DNA of 64,000 nucleotides, taken from assembly GCA_963277665.1 (NCBI GenBank), contig OY728166.1:1073870014-1073934013 (forward strand), given 5' to 3'. The notes below the pieces were generated by a model. That model saw only the letters and a program-made list of their open reading frames with translations, was not told where the DNA came from and did not search any database. The translations under genes and the position numbers were made by a program. Positions 10,021 to 22,706 of this stretch are shown one piece after another. Source of the stretch: Viscum album. Taxonomy: Eukaryota; Streptophyta; Magnoliopsida; Santalales; Viscaceae. Within the stretch, counting starts at the first letter, position 1; each line of letters opens with the position of its first letter.

Positions 10021-10956
10021 TTTTTTTTTGAGAAAAGTGAGCTCTGAGGCTCTTATATTAAATCAAATAAATGTTACAGGAGACAAAATGAAGGTATCTA
10101 CATTTTTACTTAAGGAATAGTTGAACCATGTCACCATGAAAATTACTTGAGTTGATGCATCTTTCTACAGTTACCCCTTTATTTTTGTGCCCATCCGCAA
10201 TATAATTTGCTTCCAAAAATGTGAGAGTGATAAAGTAGCTCATAGAAGATGTTCTATCAAGATTGTTTTCCCATTTTACAGTCAGCCTCCATGATAAGTG
10301 AATCGGAACCTCTCTTATGACGTTCACAAGAGTAGTGGAATCACATTTGAACCATATGTAGCTCCAAACTATTTGATGATAAAGATCTATTTCTTGGATT
10401 ATACCCATAATTTATTCTTCCATTGTAATGAAATGTCCACAAGGACCATGAATTCACTCCACAAAATCCCCATTTTGGTCTCTAAAGTTTTATAAATATC
10501 ACGATGGTCCTCGGTTACCCCTAGAATCTCTATTTATGTTTCACTTCATCCATTATGTGAAATGGTGCATCAAAAAACATAAAGGGTTCCATGAGGGTTT
10601 GGTAAGTTACCTACAATGTTAAGACTCCTTATGATAATAAATTATCCTACCAAGTTTCTACACTTTTATGTGTACAGGTTGTTAGCATTCTAAATCACTG
10701 CAAGTATTTTATCAATCGTGAGTCCAACATTGAAATGAGCTTGGATATGGATGAACTTGTTCCTACATCTCCATATGAAGTGGATCAGCATGAGACATGC
10801 CACCATAAATAGTGAAATGAGTTTCTTGGATAGATAAACCGCATTAATGGAATCTAGGAATGTGAGAACAAAATCTATTGGGGGGGGGGTGAATCTAAAA
10901 TGTATTGAAAAAAATGTGTTGTTATGGGTAATGAGATATAAGTGTAGCCTACCCAC
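10021..10956 (-). pseudogene. LINE ORF2 3' end with RNase H domain, 5'-truncated
   Basis: On the minus strand the sequence ends in a run of nine or more A (plus-strand T run at 10021), like a LINE poly(A) tail. Upstream, 10106-10408 encodes an RNase H-like domain of the plant LINE type: IWFKCDSTTLVNVI, the tryptophans of LSWRLTVKWEN and LEANYIADGHKNKG (family form: REGN..AD.LAN). Further upstream 10690-10956 encodes FIWRCRNKFIHIQ, matching the W-R-RN segment between the zinc-binding region and RNase H. The frames are broken between these parts. It lies inside element E's repeat, which the copy at 61 kb lacks. Confidence 0.75.
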
Positions 10957-11150
10957 CTACACACCACACATCCCTAGTGAGGCCCAAAGTGGAAAAACTT
11001 GGGCTTGGGCCAGTTCCTTATTAGGGAAGAGGGTCCAAGAGAAATTAATAATCAAACATCTCATGCATTACCTTGTAAGGACTCGAACCTAGAACCTCAA
11101 TGTTAGGAACCACAACCAAAACCACCCGACCATGTACCCATGGAAAAACT
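10957..11150 (-). mobile_element. tRNA-derived SINE
   Basis: Read on the minus strand it has TGGTCGGGTGG, a good A box, and about 50 nt later GGTTCGAGTCC, a perfect B box. A tRNA-unrelated body containing GGGCCTCACTAGGGATG follows. It sits directly next to the LINE remnant and is absent from the 61-kb copy of the repeat. Ends and target duplication could not be fixed. Confidence 0.6.
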
Positions 11151-11159
11151 AAGACTTCA

Positions 11160-11250
11160 CATACCAAAATAATATAAAACAATTATAATTAGGAAAAAAT
11201 TGAAATTAAATCATTTAATTTATTAGGAAATTATATAAATAAATTTGATC
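11160..11250 (+). repeat. Element E LTR-like repeat, continued
   Basis: AATTATAATTAGGAAAAAAT and GAAATTATATAAATAAAT match 62190-62265 in the same orientation, resuming the homology broken by the LINE and SINE. Confidence 0.5.
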
Positions 11251-13800
11251 CATCCAAACCCCCCACACATAAACCATTTGTGGTCCTAAATAAAAACTCA
11301 ACATGAAACATAAAGGGTCCATGCTAGATAATATATATTATCATACACCATACTCATAAAACAATGTAATATTTTAATATTAAAAAAAAACAACCTCAAC
11401 CAAAACCAAGTGTCAATATCATGCTTCCTTTAAAATTTCAAATATAAGATATTTATTTCCCTTTAACTCACATTGTTCAACCATTGATTAAATATCCACA
11501 CCAATAGTTATTTACCTCAATAAAATACATTTCACTATCACTTGGGAAAATATGAAATGGATTTATGCTCAATCTAAAGAATTTTTGCGCTATCCATAAG
11601 CTTGAAAGTGCTCTCAATATCCACTTAAAGGAAGAACTAAAAAAATAATGAGGGTTTTCATTATTCTTCTAATGTATCTAAGGTATAAGGTGGGTAGGAA
11701 ATGATATAGAAATAAAAATTTAGAGGCTATAAAGGGGTAATGAATTGAGAACATACAATACATGATATTCAAGTACAATAAAATTAAATATTCTTCTTCC
11801 ATTAACTCTCTTCAAAAGACAATAACCCACCTCCATTCCCTTTAAAACAAGTTATCCCACTTTTTAAACACACAAAATAGTGATATATCATTGTCTTTTT
11901 TCTCTAAACATTTTTTTTATCTATTAATGTTTTAGTGGAATATGGGTAAGAAAAAATTCACACAGCCTAAAAAGTAAAACCAAATTGCACTTTGGTCTTC
12001 ACCAAAAATATCCTACCAAAACTAAATAGAATAGTTAGTATTAAAAAAGTGGAAAGGCCTTTCTAAGAATAAGTAGATACTAGGTATCCAAAAAACTCAC
12101 TTCTTATCATTTTTTTAAGATTTATATTGTACAATATATCATAATTATGATTATAAGTAATCTTTTCCAAAAAAACTCAAGATAATAAAACCAAACTTTT
12201 ATGTTTCTCACAAGAATCTTCATGAAATTAGAAAACTCTCTATTGAAGCTCAAATATATTATCATGTACTAATAGTCAATGCAATAGGGTTGGTAGGATA
12301 AAATGTCTTAATGTATATCTTTATATAAATTTATTTTATAGTCTCTATAGGTTTCACAATGGACACAATGAAAGGTAAGTCTTAGGGATTAATTGACTCA
12401 AATAAAATTAATTGATTCCTTAATCGTTTTTAGTGGTTAAAAATCATCACATTTTATCCAGAAAAATAGGAAAGTTCTTGTTGTGGTATACATCCCTAGT
12501 GCTCTTAAGAAATGGATTATGAAAATTAATTTGTTAAAAATGCCTCAAAATCCTCATTGGAATGGGATATAAAAATATTAAACAATAATTTTTTTAAGAA
12601 CAACAAAAATTGGTCTAATAAATGAAGACTTATAATAATTAATGTTAAGGGTTAAAATCATATTTTCAACCATCATTAAATAGCTCAAAATTGGAATAAG
12701 AATATTAATTTCATAAATATTCACTTATATCATTTATATTTATTAAATTAAATGATTAAAAATTTTCCAACATGAAATAAAATATATTTTAACTGGGTGT
12801 GTCTCTTAGGTCAGTTGAAAATGATACAAAATCCAAATGGAGGTTATCCAAGGTTCTCTCCCCCACTCATAAACTTACTATTATTCTCTATGTTCAAGAA
12901 AGGGGATGGGGGATGGGGTTGGTGAATATTTTTGAAATTATAACCATTATTAATAATTGATAAAAAATATATGAAAAGATAAAAGACATAAAATCATCCC
13001 ATGGTAAGATTCTTTTTCATTTATTCTTTGGATGAGTTCATGTAGAATTGAATCCCTAGAATGTGTTTATCTTCCTCTTTCATTACATGGAATAATTTGC
13101 TATACCTTTATGGAATTTTCATCTTTGTACTTGTAAAAATAAATTAAGCATGTAATAGTGTAGATATCCATTCTATTAACCTTCAAAAAAATCGAGAGTA
13201 AATATCAACCATCGAGATATTTTCTAAAAAATGAAAATTAAAATGAAAATTAATATTAGATCCTAGATAGTAGTAAATAATAAAATTACCTATCATAAGT
13301 TCATTATTTTATGTCTTTAATCATGAACTTTTACCTCACGTGTCACATAATTGTAGTGTAATAAATTGTTAACTAGTACAGATTAAGAAATGACATAAAA
13401 TTTGTGCATCCACACTAATTATACTCCTTCTCTTATACGGAATCTTTTTCACACTGATTTTTGGTTGAAATAATATGATGGATTGATTTATAGATCAAAC
13501 AATGAAATACAATTATGACCATGATTGGTATCACTAATCATCCATTACTTCATTAATCTTATTATAGTGGAATGCTATAACTGAATTTTGAATTTCAATA
13601 AAACATCACCTAATTTTCATTTGCTGGAGGTACCTATTTTCATAGGAAGAAATCATGTGTACTCAAGTACTCCCATTAATGAATCTATTATTATTAAAAT
13701 TCCCTAAAACTAACCCCCATAAAAACCTCTTGATTCTCCTATTCATGTAGTGTAATGTGTTGGTTAATATCTTAATTTTTTTTCTTCTTCCACAAGAGTT
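11251..13800. other. AT-rich stretch, nothing recognised
   Basis: No convincing coding region or terminal repeat. TTTTATAGTCTCTATAGG at 12333-12350 faintly resembles the LTR-end/PBS junction of element B, so the end of element E's LTR may lie there. That is a guess. Confidence 0.3.
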
Positions 13801-15240
13801 AAAGCTACTTATTCTAGAATCTCTACACCCTCTATAAAGTCACAATCCAATGATTCATTTTTATTCTCTAGATTAACCTCTTTAATTTCACACACACACA
13901 CCAGCATTTTCCCTACTAAAATAACATGATTTTCATCATCCTTCATGGTTATAACCAACTTGTGAGTAGTAGTGTCTATTTCATATTTTTTAAATTTCAG
14001 TGGTTCCCCTTTCATTATAATTTCAACAAGCTCAAAATTATTATTTACTTTCATCACTCCATATTTAATTTCTTCTTCGAGTTATGAATTTTATCAAAGA
14101 GTTTTATAAAATTTTATCCTCCTTTAAATTTTTTAGAAGATCCACTTTTTTCCATGAAACCATTAAGTGTACATTAACTATCCCTTTCATTGGGTTTTGG
14201 GTGTTCCTTTTGACCAAAATTATAGAAATTCCCTTTTACTCTCACTCCATTTCATTAATGTTTTTGTCCTTGATCACTATTATGATCAATTTTGGAATTT
14301 ATTCAACCTATATACCATGGTTCACTTCTTATGAGCTAGTTTTACCATAGGATTTCCTCTCTCATTCAAACACCACTTCAATTATGATATTCATCAAGGT
14401 CATTAATATATTTCTTATAACTGGAGGAATGAGTACCATTCTAATTTATTTCAATTAATTATAGTGGGTTTTAATCATATATTTTCATCATCCTCATCTT
14501 AATCTACTCTAACCATATGCATTTTCTAGTTCGTCTCTTCATGTTCCTTTATGTTTTGTTTCTTTTTTATGCGTCCTCACATCCCTTGAATATTTCATCA
14601 TGTACAAAATATATTTTCTTTACAATTATAATGATACTATCACCCAATGACTGATCATCAATACCAGCCACCATTTTTTCAATGAGGTCCAACAACGCTT
14701 TTTATTATTCCCCTTGTATACATTAGAGTACTACATGGACTTCTTCCTCATAGTCTTATTCTAAATCTACATATATATTTTTGGGGGTTTATTCTTAATT
14801 GGTTTATATTTTTTGTTTAAAAACATCATCCATCTCAAAGATCATTATTTTATTTATTTAGTCTTCTACTAAAACCAACTTTGATTCCTCTAGTTTCCCT
14901 TTTCTATTGAGATTTTATTCATTACATCAAGACATGAAAGGTTATTTTCACAACATAACTCTATATTGATCCATAATTTTTTTTCACCATTAATCTTTTC
15001 ATTCTCTATTAATTTTTCAAAATAATCCTTTATTTTCACTTCATTGATTTTAATGGACTTTAAGAGTGTGTCTATTAACTCTTCATGTACACTTTTCTAT
15101 TTCCTACCTTATAGACATAATTCTGCTCAATCCTATATTTTTTTAGGATGTCTTAAGAGTTATAATATCTTTCACATGGTGATTAGTAGTCTATGGTGGT
15201 ATATTGTTGGTATTAGAATAAATTATACTCAATAAAGTAT
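13801..15240 (-). pseudogene. Unrecognised coding-like stretch
   Basis: The minus strand has protein-like patches in several frames. One (13809-14057) contains ELVEIIMKGEPLKFKKYEI and HKLVITMKDDENHVILVGKM, followed by an acidic end. Another (about 14580-14740) contains ALLDLIEKMVAGIDDQSLGD. A third (about 14830-14890) contains EESKLVLVED. Amino-acid use is lysine- and acid-rich and the patches share a strand and order, which suggests one decayed gene, perhaps the interior of element E. I recognise no family and assign no function. It may also be chance in AT-rich DNA. Confidence 0.3.
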
Positions 15241-16571
15241 GAATCATTCCCTCTTGTTCCTTATTGTGACCACCATGCTAAATTTGGTATCACTAATGAA
15301 GTTGACTCAAATTGTTATGAAATATAATCCAATAATAGATGGAATCATATCCTTAGAACATGTATCTTATAATCAACACCAATAATAAAAAAATATGTGT
15401 AACATAGAAAAACAACATAAAACCAAAAAATTAAATATAAACTAAAATCATGAAACATAAATTTGGTAAGAAGAGATTTTACTGAATGAACAAGTTCTTA
15501 GAACATCATTAATTTTCATTTTTTACCTAGTAAAATTTCCAAAAACATGACTTGATCTGGGTTTTTCACTATTTTGATGTACTGTGAAAGATAAAAATTT
15601 ATTTTAATGTTTCCTATATTAACTTCAAATTTATATAATATTAACAAATATGGGGTCGATCCCGTAAAGATGTATGAATCCCTGTGATAATATTAGAAGT
15701 ATTTTTTGGTCATTCTTAAATTTTTTCGTGAATAAATAATCTAAACTATATTAAATTAAATAATTTAAAAAAATTATAAATTAAAATTAAATTAATCTTA
15801 AATAGTCTTCAACATGGTTAAATAGGATGAAGAGTGGGTAAATGACATCCAAGGATGGTTTTATTAATTTAAAACCATTAAAAATCTCTTTTAAATTAAT
15901 CTAATAAATGTCCATGAGAATCCATGAATTAAAAAGTTACACCTCTTGGGAAAAACCATAATACCTTGGATATTCAAAAACTCTCTCAAGGTGATCTAGA
16001 AAACCTAAGTGTACTATGTTCAATCTATATGTGAAGGACAATTTTAGGTCATCTCCCACTTTCCACTCCCCTTATCTATACTGGGAATCATCCCCTTATC
16101 ATAATTTATCTCAAAAGAAGATTATGAGTTAAAATAAAAATTATTCTAAAATGAATAAAAATTAATTAATAATATTTCAAAAATTAATAGGAATGTAATC
16201 ATGTCAATTATCTAACCATCAAGTCAGAACAACCCTCTTTTACAATCTTAGCCGTTCATGGTCGATGGTTTTTTGAACATGGAGGAACCAAGAATAGATG
16301 AAAGAATATAGATAAGTAAACTAAAAATAAATTTGTTATGAAAATATTTAAATCTTAATTTAACCATAATAAATAGTATAAAATTTAATTCTACTGATTA
16401 CATAACAAAAACCCAAAAGAAAATAAAACCAACCAACATAGCACCTCAGGTAGTATAGAATTCATTTTCACTTCATTCTCTAATGTTTAAATCCCCAAAA
16501 ATTTGGTATGTTAATTCATTTTAAATATTTTATTTTCATCTATTCTCATTAGGGGAAATTTGAAAATGCAC
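15241..16571. other. AT-rich stretch before element A, nothing recognised
   Basis: No coding region. GGGGTCGATCCCGTAAAGA at 15652-15670 and GCCGTTCATGGTCGATGG at 16251-16268 are GC-richer islands, possibly parts of an old retroelement leader. No element end could be defined. Confidence 0.35.
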
Positions 16572-19500
16572 TGCTAAAACACCCCAATATTTTAAGTATG
16601 TCTTTTTTTAGCTAAATTTAATATCTTCGATAGTTTTCATTGCATGAAACACCGAGTTCGAAATAACTATGACATATTATTATGTGATCATTATAACTAT
16701 CCATTAAAAATTTTGGGTATTAATAGGACTACATAATTTAATAAAATTATATGATTTAAATATATAAAAAATTAATTCACTTGTTATCAATAAAAAACAT
16801 TTGAAAGTAAAAAAAATGTTTTTTTGAAAAAATATTTTTCTGTGAGAAATATAAAATGAATTAATAAATAATGGTGAATGATTTCAATGAAATTTACAAA
16901 TTATATATTCAATAAAAATTTATAATATTAATATATAGTTTTTTCCAGGCATATGATAAAAATAAATCTAGTTTTATGCTTAAATATTAAATTTTTATAA
17001 AACACAACTTTCATCACGATTTTTGAACTTATTTTAAAATTAATTCGAGAAAATTATTGAAACTTAATATTGAAAAAGGGATTATATATTTACAATCAGG
17101 ATGTTATAATTTTTTAATAATGACCGTTTTATTTTTTTAATATTAATAGTAACTAGGGTAAAATTTATCACCTTAGTAGAGGGTAAATCAAGTTAATCAA
17201 GATTAAAGAAAAGTGATAAGGTTATAATATTTTATTTTAATTCTTATACAATGAAGGTAATTTGAACCTGATCATCCTACGTCTGAAATTAATATGTTTA
17301 ATGGAACCTTTTCTAGGAAAATTACCAATATAATATTTAAATCAAAGAAAGTTAAAAAAATGTTGCTATATTTGTTTTAAATATAAATTATGAGTACACA
17401 TTGGGAAAAAAGAAAGTTATGAATGAATATTTTTGTTAATTTTGTAAAACAATAAATTATATTCAAGATTATATGTTATTTATAATTTTTATTAATTATA
17501 TAATTACACTAAATTATTCATGATTCAATTAATGGAAATCTAAAATAATTGATATTAAAAATATTAAAAGTGATATAATTTTTGTGATTTGTATTGTCCC
17601 ATGAATCTCATATTTTAATAAAACACATTAGTTCTATTCAGTTTAATTATATTTGAAAAGAAAAATTTTCCTGGTTTATTGGAATTCAAATTAATTTAAT
17701 AGTGTCAAAATTGACCGTAGTGATAATTTATCAAAGTAATATTGTATTAAATTATTTAAAAACCATTAAAATTTTAAAATATGAAAAGGGGTAATATATA
17801 GTAAAAATATTCACCCCTTTTCCATTTATGAGTCAATATTTACATTATATGTAATGATATAACCCTTTAAGAGTAAAAATTATGTCATTTTGGTTTAATA
17901 TTTAAATTGGTTAACTAAGTGGTTAAAATAAAAGATAAAATTTGAACTACTAAAAAAATTGTCCAAATTTTATTTTATTTTATGTTATTTAAAATATATC
18001 CTACCAATTGTTTTTATCCATATCCATTTGGAGGCATTTTGTCTAGATACATACTTTACTATGAATTTATATTTTAGGATATTTTAAAAATTCCCCTCAA
18101 CTTAATAATAAAATGATACCCATTCCTTCACTTATTTATACCACTTTGAGAAATCATGATTGAAAAATAGTTACAAATTACTCTTTTCAACATACAAATA
18201 CATGTTCTATAGGATTTCTCTACTAAAAATAGAAATCATGAGTTTCCTAGAAAAGGATCCAAATAAGGTATCCCGAACAAGAGGTAATTGTCTTTCCTAA
18301 ACACTTTCAATTCATTTATTCTTTTAACTATTATAAATCCCATGAATTTATCATAAAATAAAAACTCTAATCCAAAATATATATAAATTTTATTATTATT
18401 ATTAAACCACCATTAACTCTACTCTTTCCCATTAAATGGGATGTGAAATTATCACTCATGTGTATGTATGACTTACCATCTCCACGCAGTGATACAATTC
18501 AGTTTTCACAAATATATTTTATGGATTTGTATTATAATGGGTTTAATTTTTATATATTATAATTTTGACATTATTGTACCTATATAATGATAATATCTTA
18601 TATATATCATCTTACCATCCAATTTAGTGGGAAATGATATTGTCGTATATGCGTATGTGTGCACTACCACCTCTACCAAGCAATGTGATTTTTTTCATTT
18701 ATATTTTACTTGGACGATAATGAGGATATATTTTATGAATATATATAATTTTTATATTATAATAATGGTTCTATAAATGTTATTTATTGTTTCCATTTAT
18801 TTTGTTCCATCACTCAAAAGGTGAAAATAGATTTATGCGTACGTGCGACATACCGTCTCCATAAATGATGTAATTCATTTTCTATCTCTAAATTTTATGG
18901 ATTATAATAAAAATAGATAAAATAAATATGTATTGTATTTATATAACTATGAAAATTATATATACTATTGAAATTAGAAAAGGTTTAAATAATGAAACAT
19001 TCAAACCAAAACTAACTTGAAAAACAAAACACTTATTACCTCAAACAGTGATTTTGACAATGAATTATTTATAAGTAGGTGATAAAGGATTATAAGTAAG
19101 ATATAAATGGTATGATATATATCATTATGTTTCTCGGATATATTTATATGAAATATAAATTTATTATATATGAGGGTTGAACATGTATAAAGGAAATTGG
19201 AACTAAGGTAAGGGTTTAATTCACAATCTCTTCATTATTCAAGATTATTTTTGTTTAAGCCCCCAATGAGGATATATTTTTCTTCAATGTTAATATCTTC
19301 TTTACAATGCTTTAAAGAATTTATATTTTACTATACAATGATTAAATGATGACTATTTTTTCATGGTTTACTTTTTACAAAATAGTTTGAAAGGTCTCTT
19401 CATTTCTTTTTCGTAATGGGGTACTGTTTAACTTTTTTATAACATCTTGAAAGTAATGTTTTTAACGTATACAAAATGAATGGAATTTATTTCCGTTATT

Positions 19501-20330
19501 AATAATATTGTATACAATTATCCTTATTAAATTGGATTTTTTATGATTGTGTTTATTAATTGGGGTAATTATTAACATTTTTTATGCTTGTTTCAATTTG
19601 AAGGTTTAGGTTGATTATGCTTCATTCCTTTCATATGAGGAGCAGATTGGACTTTTTAAGTGATATGCAGGGCCCAATATAGAATCTTTATGCATCGATA
19701 TCACTCATGAGACAAAATAAGTTTTATATTAGCTAAGACTATACCCATTTATGTGTGATGTCTTTTCACGAGTCCTCGACTCTATTTTTATGATGTACAA
19801 TATTATTCATTTCCCCGTTTTGAGATTAGTTATTTATTTTCTAAATTATTATTTGATTAGTTAATATTTTCAGGGATATGTATGAATAACATATGATTAT
19901 TTATATGGCCTTATTTTATCATCATTTATTCCTAACATATTATTCCTTATGCCTATGTTATTGATTAAATTACATTTTTTCAGATATTTAACTTTACATA
20001 TAATTTATTCCTTATATATTATTATTAGCTGTTGCTATACGCATAACCTTACTGGGCATCATACACATCCCTTTCTTATGTTTATTTTTCCCATGATTAT
20101 AATAAGTTTATTATGATTTATACGAAGGGATATACTAATGGTATAAATTTTGTACTGAAAGAAAATACAATTTCTTGTTATGTTTTCAAAAGTAATGTAA
20201 TATTCATATATTTGTCTAGTTTTCCATTACTAATAAACTATTCAGTGCTTTGGGATGTGACTGCTTATATATAGTTCGAATGTAAGAAAGTAACCACTGG
20301 ATATGGGATACTAGTTGCAGATATATTATA
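16572..20330 (+). repeat. Element A 5' LTR
   Basis: Matches 56885-about 60915 over its length. Shared blocks include AGTAACTAGGGT (17150 and 57470), a three-fold motif at 18456, 18644 and 18834, and CATGAGACAAAATAAG near 19710 (60290 on the right). It is a diverged relative of the element C LTRs, which lie in the opposite orientation. It begins TGCTAAAACACC where the right LTR has TGTAACACCA. Confidence 0.8.
18456..18862 (+). promoter_or_regulatory. Three-fold LTR motif (element A, left)
   Basis: Three diverged copies of a GCGTACGTGCGRCTACCGTCTCCA-like motif start near 18456, 18644 and 18834, about 188 bp apart. The same motif occurs at the same spacing in the right LTR and, twice per LTR, in element C. 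This looks like an enhancer or subrepeat in U3. Function is inferred. Confidence 0.55.
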
Positions 20331-20332
20331 GT

Positions 20333-20344
20333 TAGTATCAGTGT
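20333..20344 (+). other. Element A primer-binding site remnant
   Basis: TAGTATCAGTGT directly follows the LTR. It resembles the initiator-methionine tRNA site TGGTATCAGAGC with a few mutations. Confidence 0.55.
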
Positions 20345-20556
20345 AAATTAAGAAGAAACCGTGGAAACTAAATTTATGAAAATAATAATTTTCTAATGAA
20401 ACCGTATAATAGACTTTGAGAATATTACCAATAAAATCAACATTATGATTTTGAGATTATTTATAAATAATTTTTTAATTTATGTTAATTATTTAAATTT
20501 TTTTAAATAATAAATTATGATTTATAATGTAATCTAGTGTATTCCATTATTTAGAA

Positions 20557-21600
20557 ATGGTTCCTAGAAAAAATAATGGAAACTATATCAATGCACATAA
20601 TCCATGTAGGGATTTCCCTCTCGAGGAACATAGTGAAGTTGGAGATGAAGATGAACAAATTAGATCTATATTGGGACTTTTGACTCATTTTATTACCAAT
20701 AACATCTTTCATAAGGAGAATCCTATTTATACAAACTATGGTGTAACAATGTTACTGAATGTCATGTGTCAGCAACATCCATCATTTAATAAAACGATAA
20801 ATACCTTGATATATGTAAAATGTATATGTTTCATAGAAAATATATTTCTCACATTGGGAAGTAATGAAAGTGATAATATTCTTTAGGTATTTTATCATAT
20901 CATAGATGATGTAGATCAATGGTGGTTATTCATCGAAAATACTAATTATGACATGGAATTAGAAGGAATTACTTTCAGGAAATTTTCTTGGAAGAATATT
21001 TACTTCATGAACAATAAGAATATATAGAGAGAAAATTATTAAATCTAAGACAAAAAATATATGAAAATGGTTTTATGTATGAATCCAACATTATAAGGTT
21101 ATCAAGGCACTATGTGGGTTATTTACATAATCTAAAGAGCATGATTTTCCATTTCATTGAAGAGAATAAGCCAATCCATCCAAGGGAACTAGTCTCCCTG
21201 AGATTATCATCATATGAGGATATATTATCATGTTCTATGATAATAGGGAAATAGTTATTCTATTTAATTAGATTCAAAGGAAAGAAATATAATAAGAGGT
21301 ATGTTGATCACTCTAGAAAATAAAATAATGAAAATGATAAAAAGGGAAGGGTGGAATTTTTAATTTTAAAAAAATGTGGAAAGAAACACCATGGAATAGG
21401 CTTACTGGGAATATGATTTTTCTATAATTGTAGAGAGAAAATCCACTAGGATCATTATTTTTTGGGTCAAAATGAATCCAAATATGTGAAATTCTTCAGT
21501 TGTATGGATATGGGAAACTATGTATATTATTATATTAGGCGTCAAGGGAACGTATCCTTGAAAAGGGCATGGGAGAAAATCCAAGATTAATCATTCACAA
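20557..21600 (+). pseudogene. Element A gag, broken
   Basis: Starts ATG at 20557 with VPRKNNGNYINAHNPCRDF, closely matching the start of element C's gag (VPRGWNGNYINAYNPCR), which supports this start. Near 20910-21000 the text DDVDQWWLFIEN and ITFRKFSWKNIYFM match the WW...F.EKYFP core of the retrotransposon gag domain. A KKCGKKHHG-like knuckle follows near 21370. An in-frame stop at 20884 and many later stops and shifts end it as a gene. It made the capsid of the gypsy particle. Confidence 0.75.
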
Positions 21601-21629
21601 CAGCTGAGGTTCAAGTAACTAATGATGTG

Positions 21630-22100
21630 ACTTTGGTACTTTTATCCTATCTTCAAATTTAAGAAATTCATAATTTGATTCTAGATCATTGCTTTTTTGT
21701 ATACCTGATAATTTTTCCATGAAAATTGGATATTTCCTTAGATACTTAAGAAGGGACTTATCCGTCAAGACTCATCAACATAATCTCACCACAATAAGGA
21801 CCTGTCAGTGAGTTCCATTATGACACATAAACATGTCCTATTTTGGGATTTTATAATTATAACTATGGTTTATATTGATATAATAATTTCTATAAACTAG
21901 ATTTCAAAACATAACAACAAAACTTATCATAAATATAATGAAATTTTGATTCATGATGAAAATGTGAAATTCCATATCTTTAAAGAGGTGACTTCGTCAA
22001 AGTGATGTCTATATCCATCCTCCGTAGATCTTCAAAATGAGATTCCTAGGGAAGCAGAGAAGACACAATCTGTTGAAGGAAATGTAATATTCAAATAGAT
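21630..22100 (+). pseudogene. Element A aspartic protease, broken
   Basis: The active-site region reads FDSRSLLFCIPDNF (from 21674). The family motif is F-D-S-G-S, so the catalytic glycine has become arginine. It is followed by KIGYF and LSVKTHQHNL, matching the segment after the active site in element C. Stops are common. Confidence 0.65.
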
Positions 22101-22159
22101 GATTCACTTATCACGCAGTAATACATTGATGTATTCCTTGAAGAATTACATTGATACCC

Positions 22160-22706
22160 TACATATCATGATATTGAATTTTCTATTGATTTAATATATG
22201 ATTTAATATCTATATCAAAAAATCCATATAGAATGGAAACTATAGAATTGGTGTAATTAAAGAAAAAACTAGAGGAGTTGTGTAATAAGGGACTTATATT
22301 TCCTAGTGTTTCACATTGGGGAGAACCTGCTCTTTACATTATGCAAAAAATTGATATATAATATTGTGCATTGATTATAGAAAAATCAATTATATTATGA
22401 TAAAGGACAAGTATCCTCTACCTCATATTGATGTCTTATTTGATCAGCTTTGAGGAGCATAATATTATTCATAGATTGATCATCATTCCTGATATAATCA
22501 AATATGATTAAAGAATGAATATATTCTAAGGAAAACCTTATAGATGAGGTTTATATATTACAAGTTTATAGTAATTTAATTTAGACTGACTAACAAAACC
22601 CTTGTTTTCATGTAACTAATGAACAATGTGTTCAAGGAATATCTTAATGATTTTTTGTGGTATTTATTATTGATTACTTGGTGTACTCTAAGATCTGTAA
22701 TGATAG
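22160..22706 (+). pseudogene. Element A reverse transcriptase, 5' part, cut by element D
   Basis: Readable pieces are [34 protein letters not shown], a DYRK-like region and, near 22650, FFVVFIIDYLVYSK. The last is the catalytic motif in which the usual I-D-D is I-D-Y. The sequence ends five bases before element D's LTR. The next part of RT (the E.H.DHL segment) resumes at about 44220 as SLSDHSL, showing the insertion point. Confidence 0.78.
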
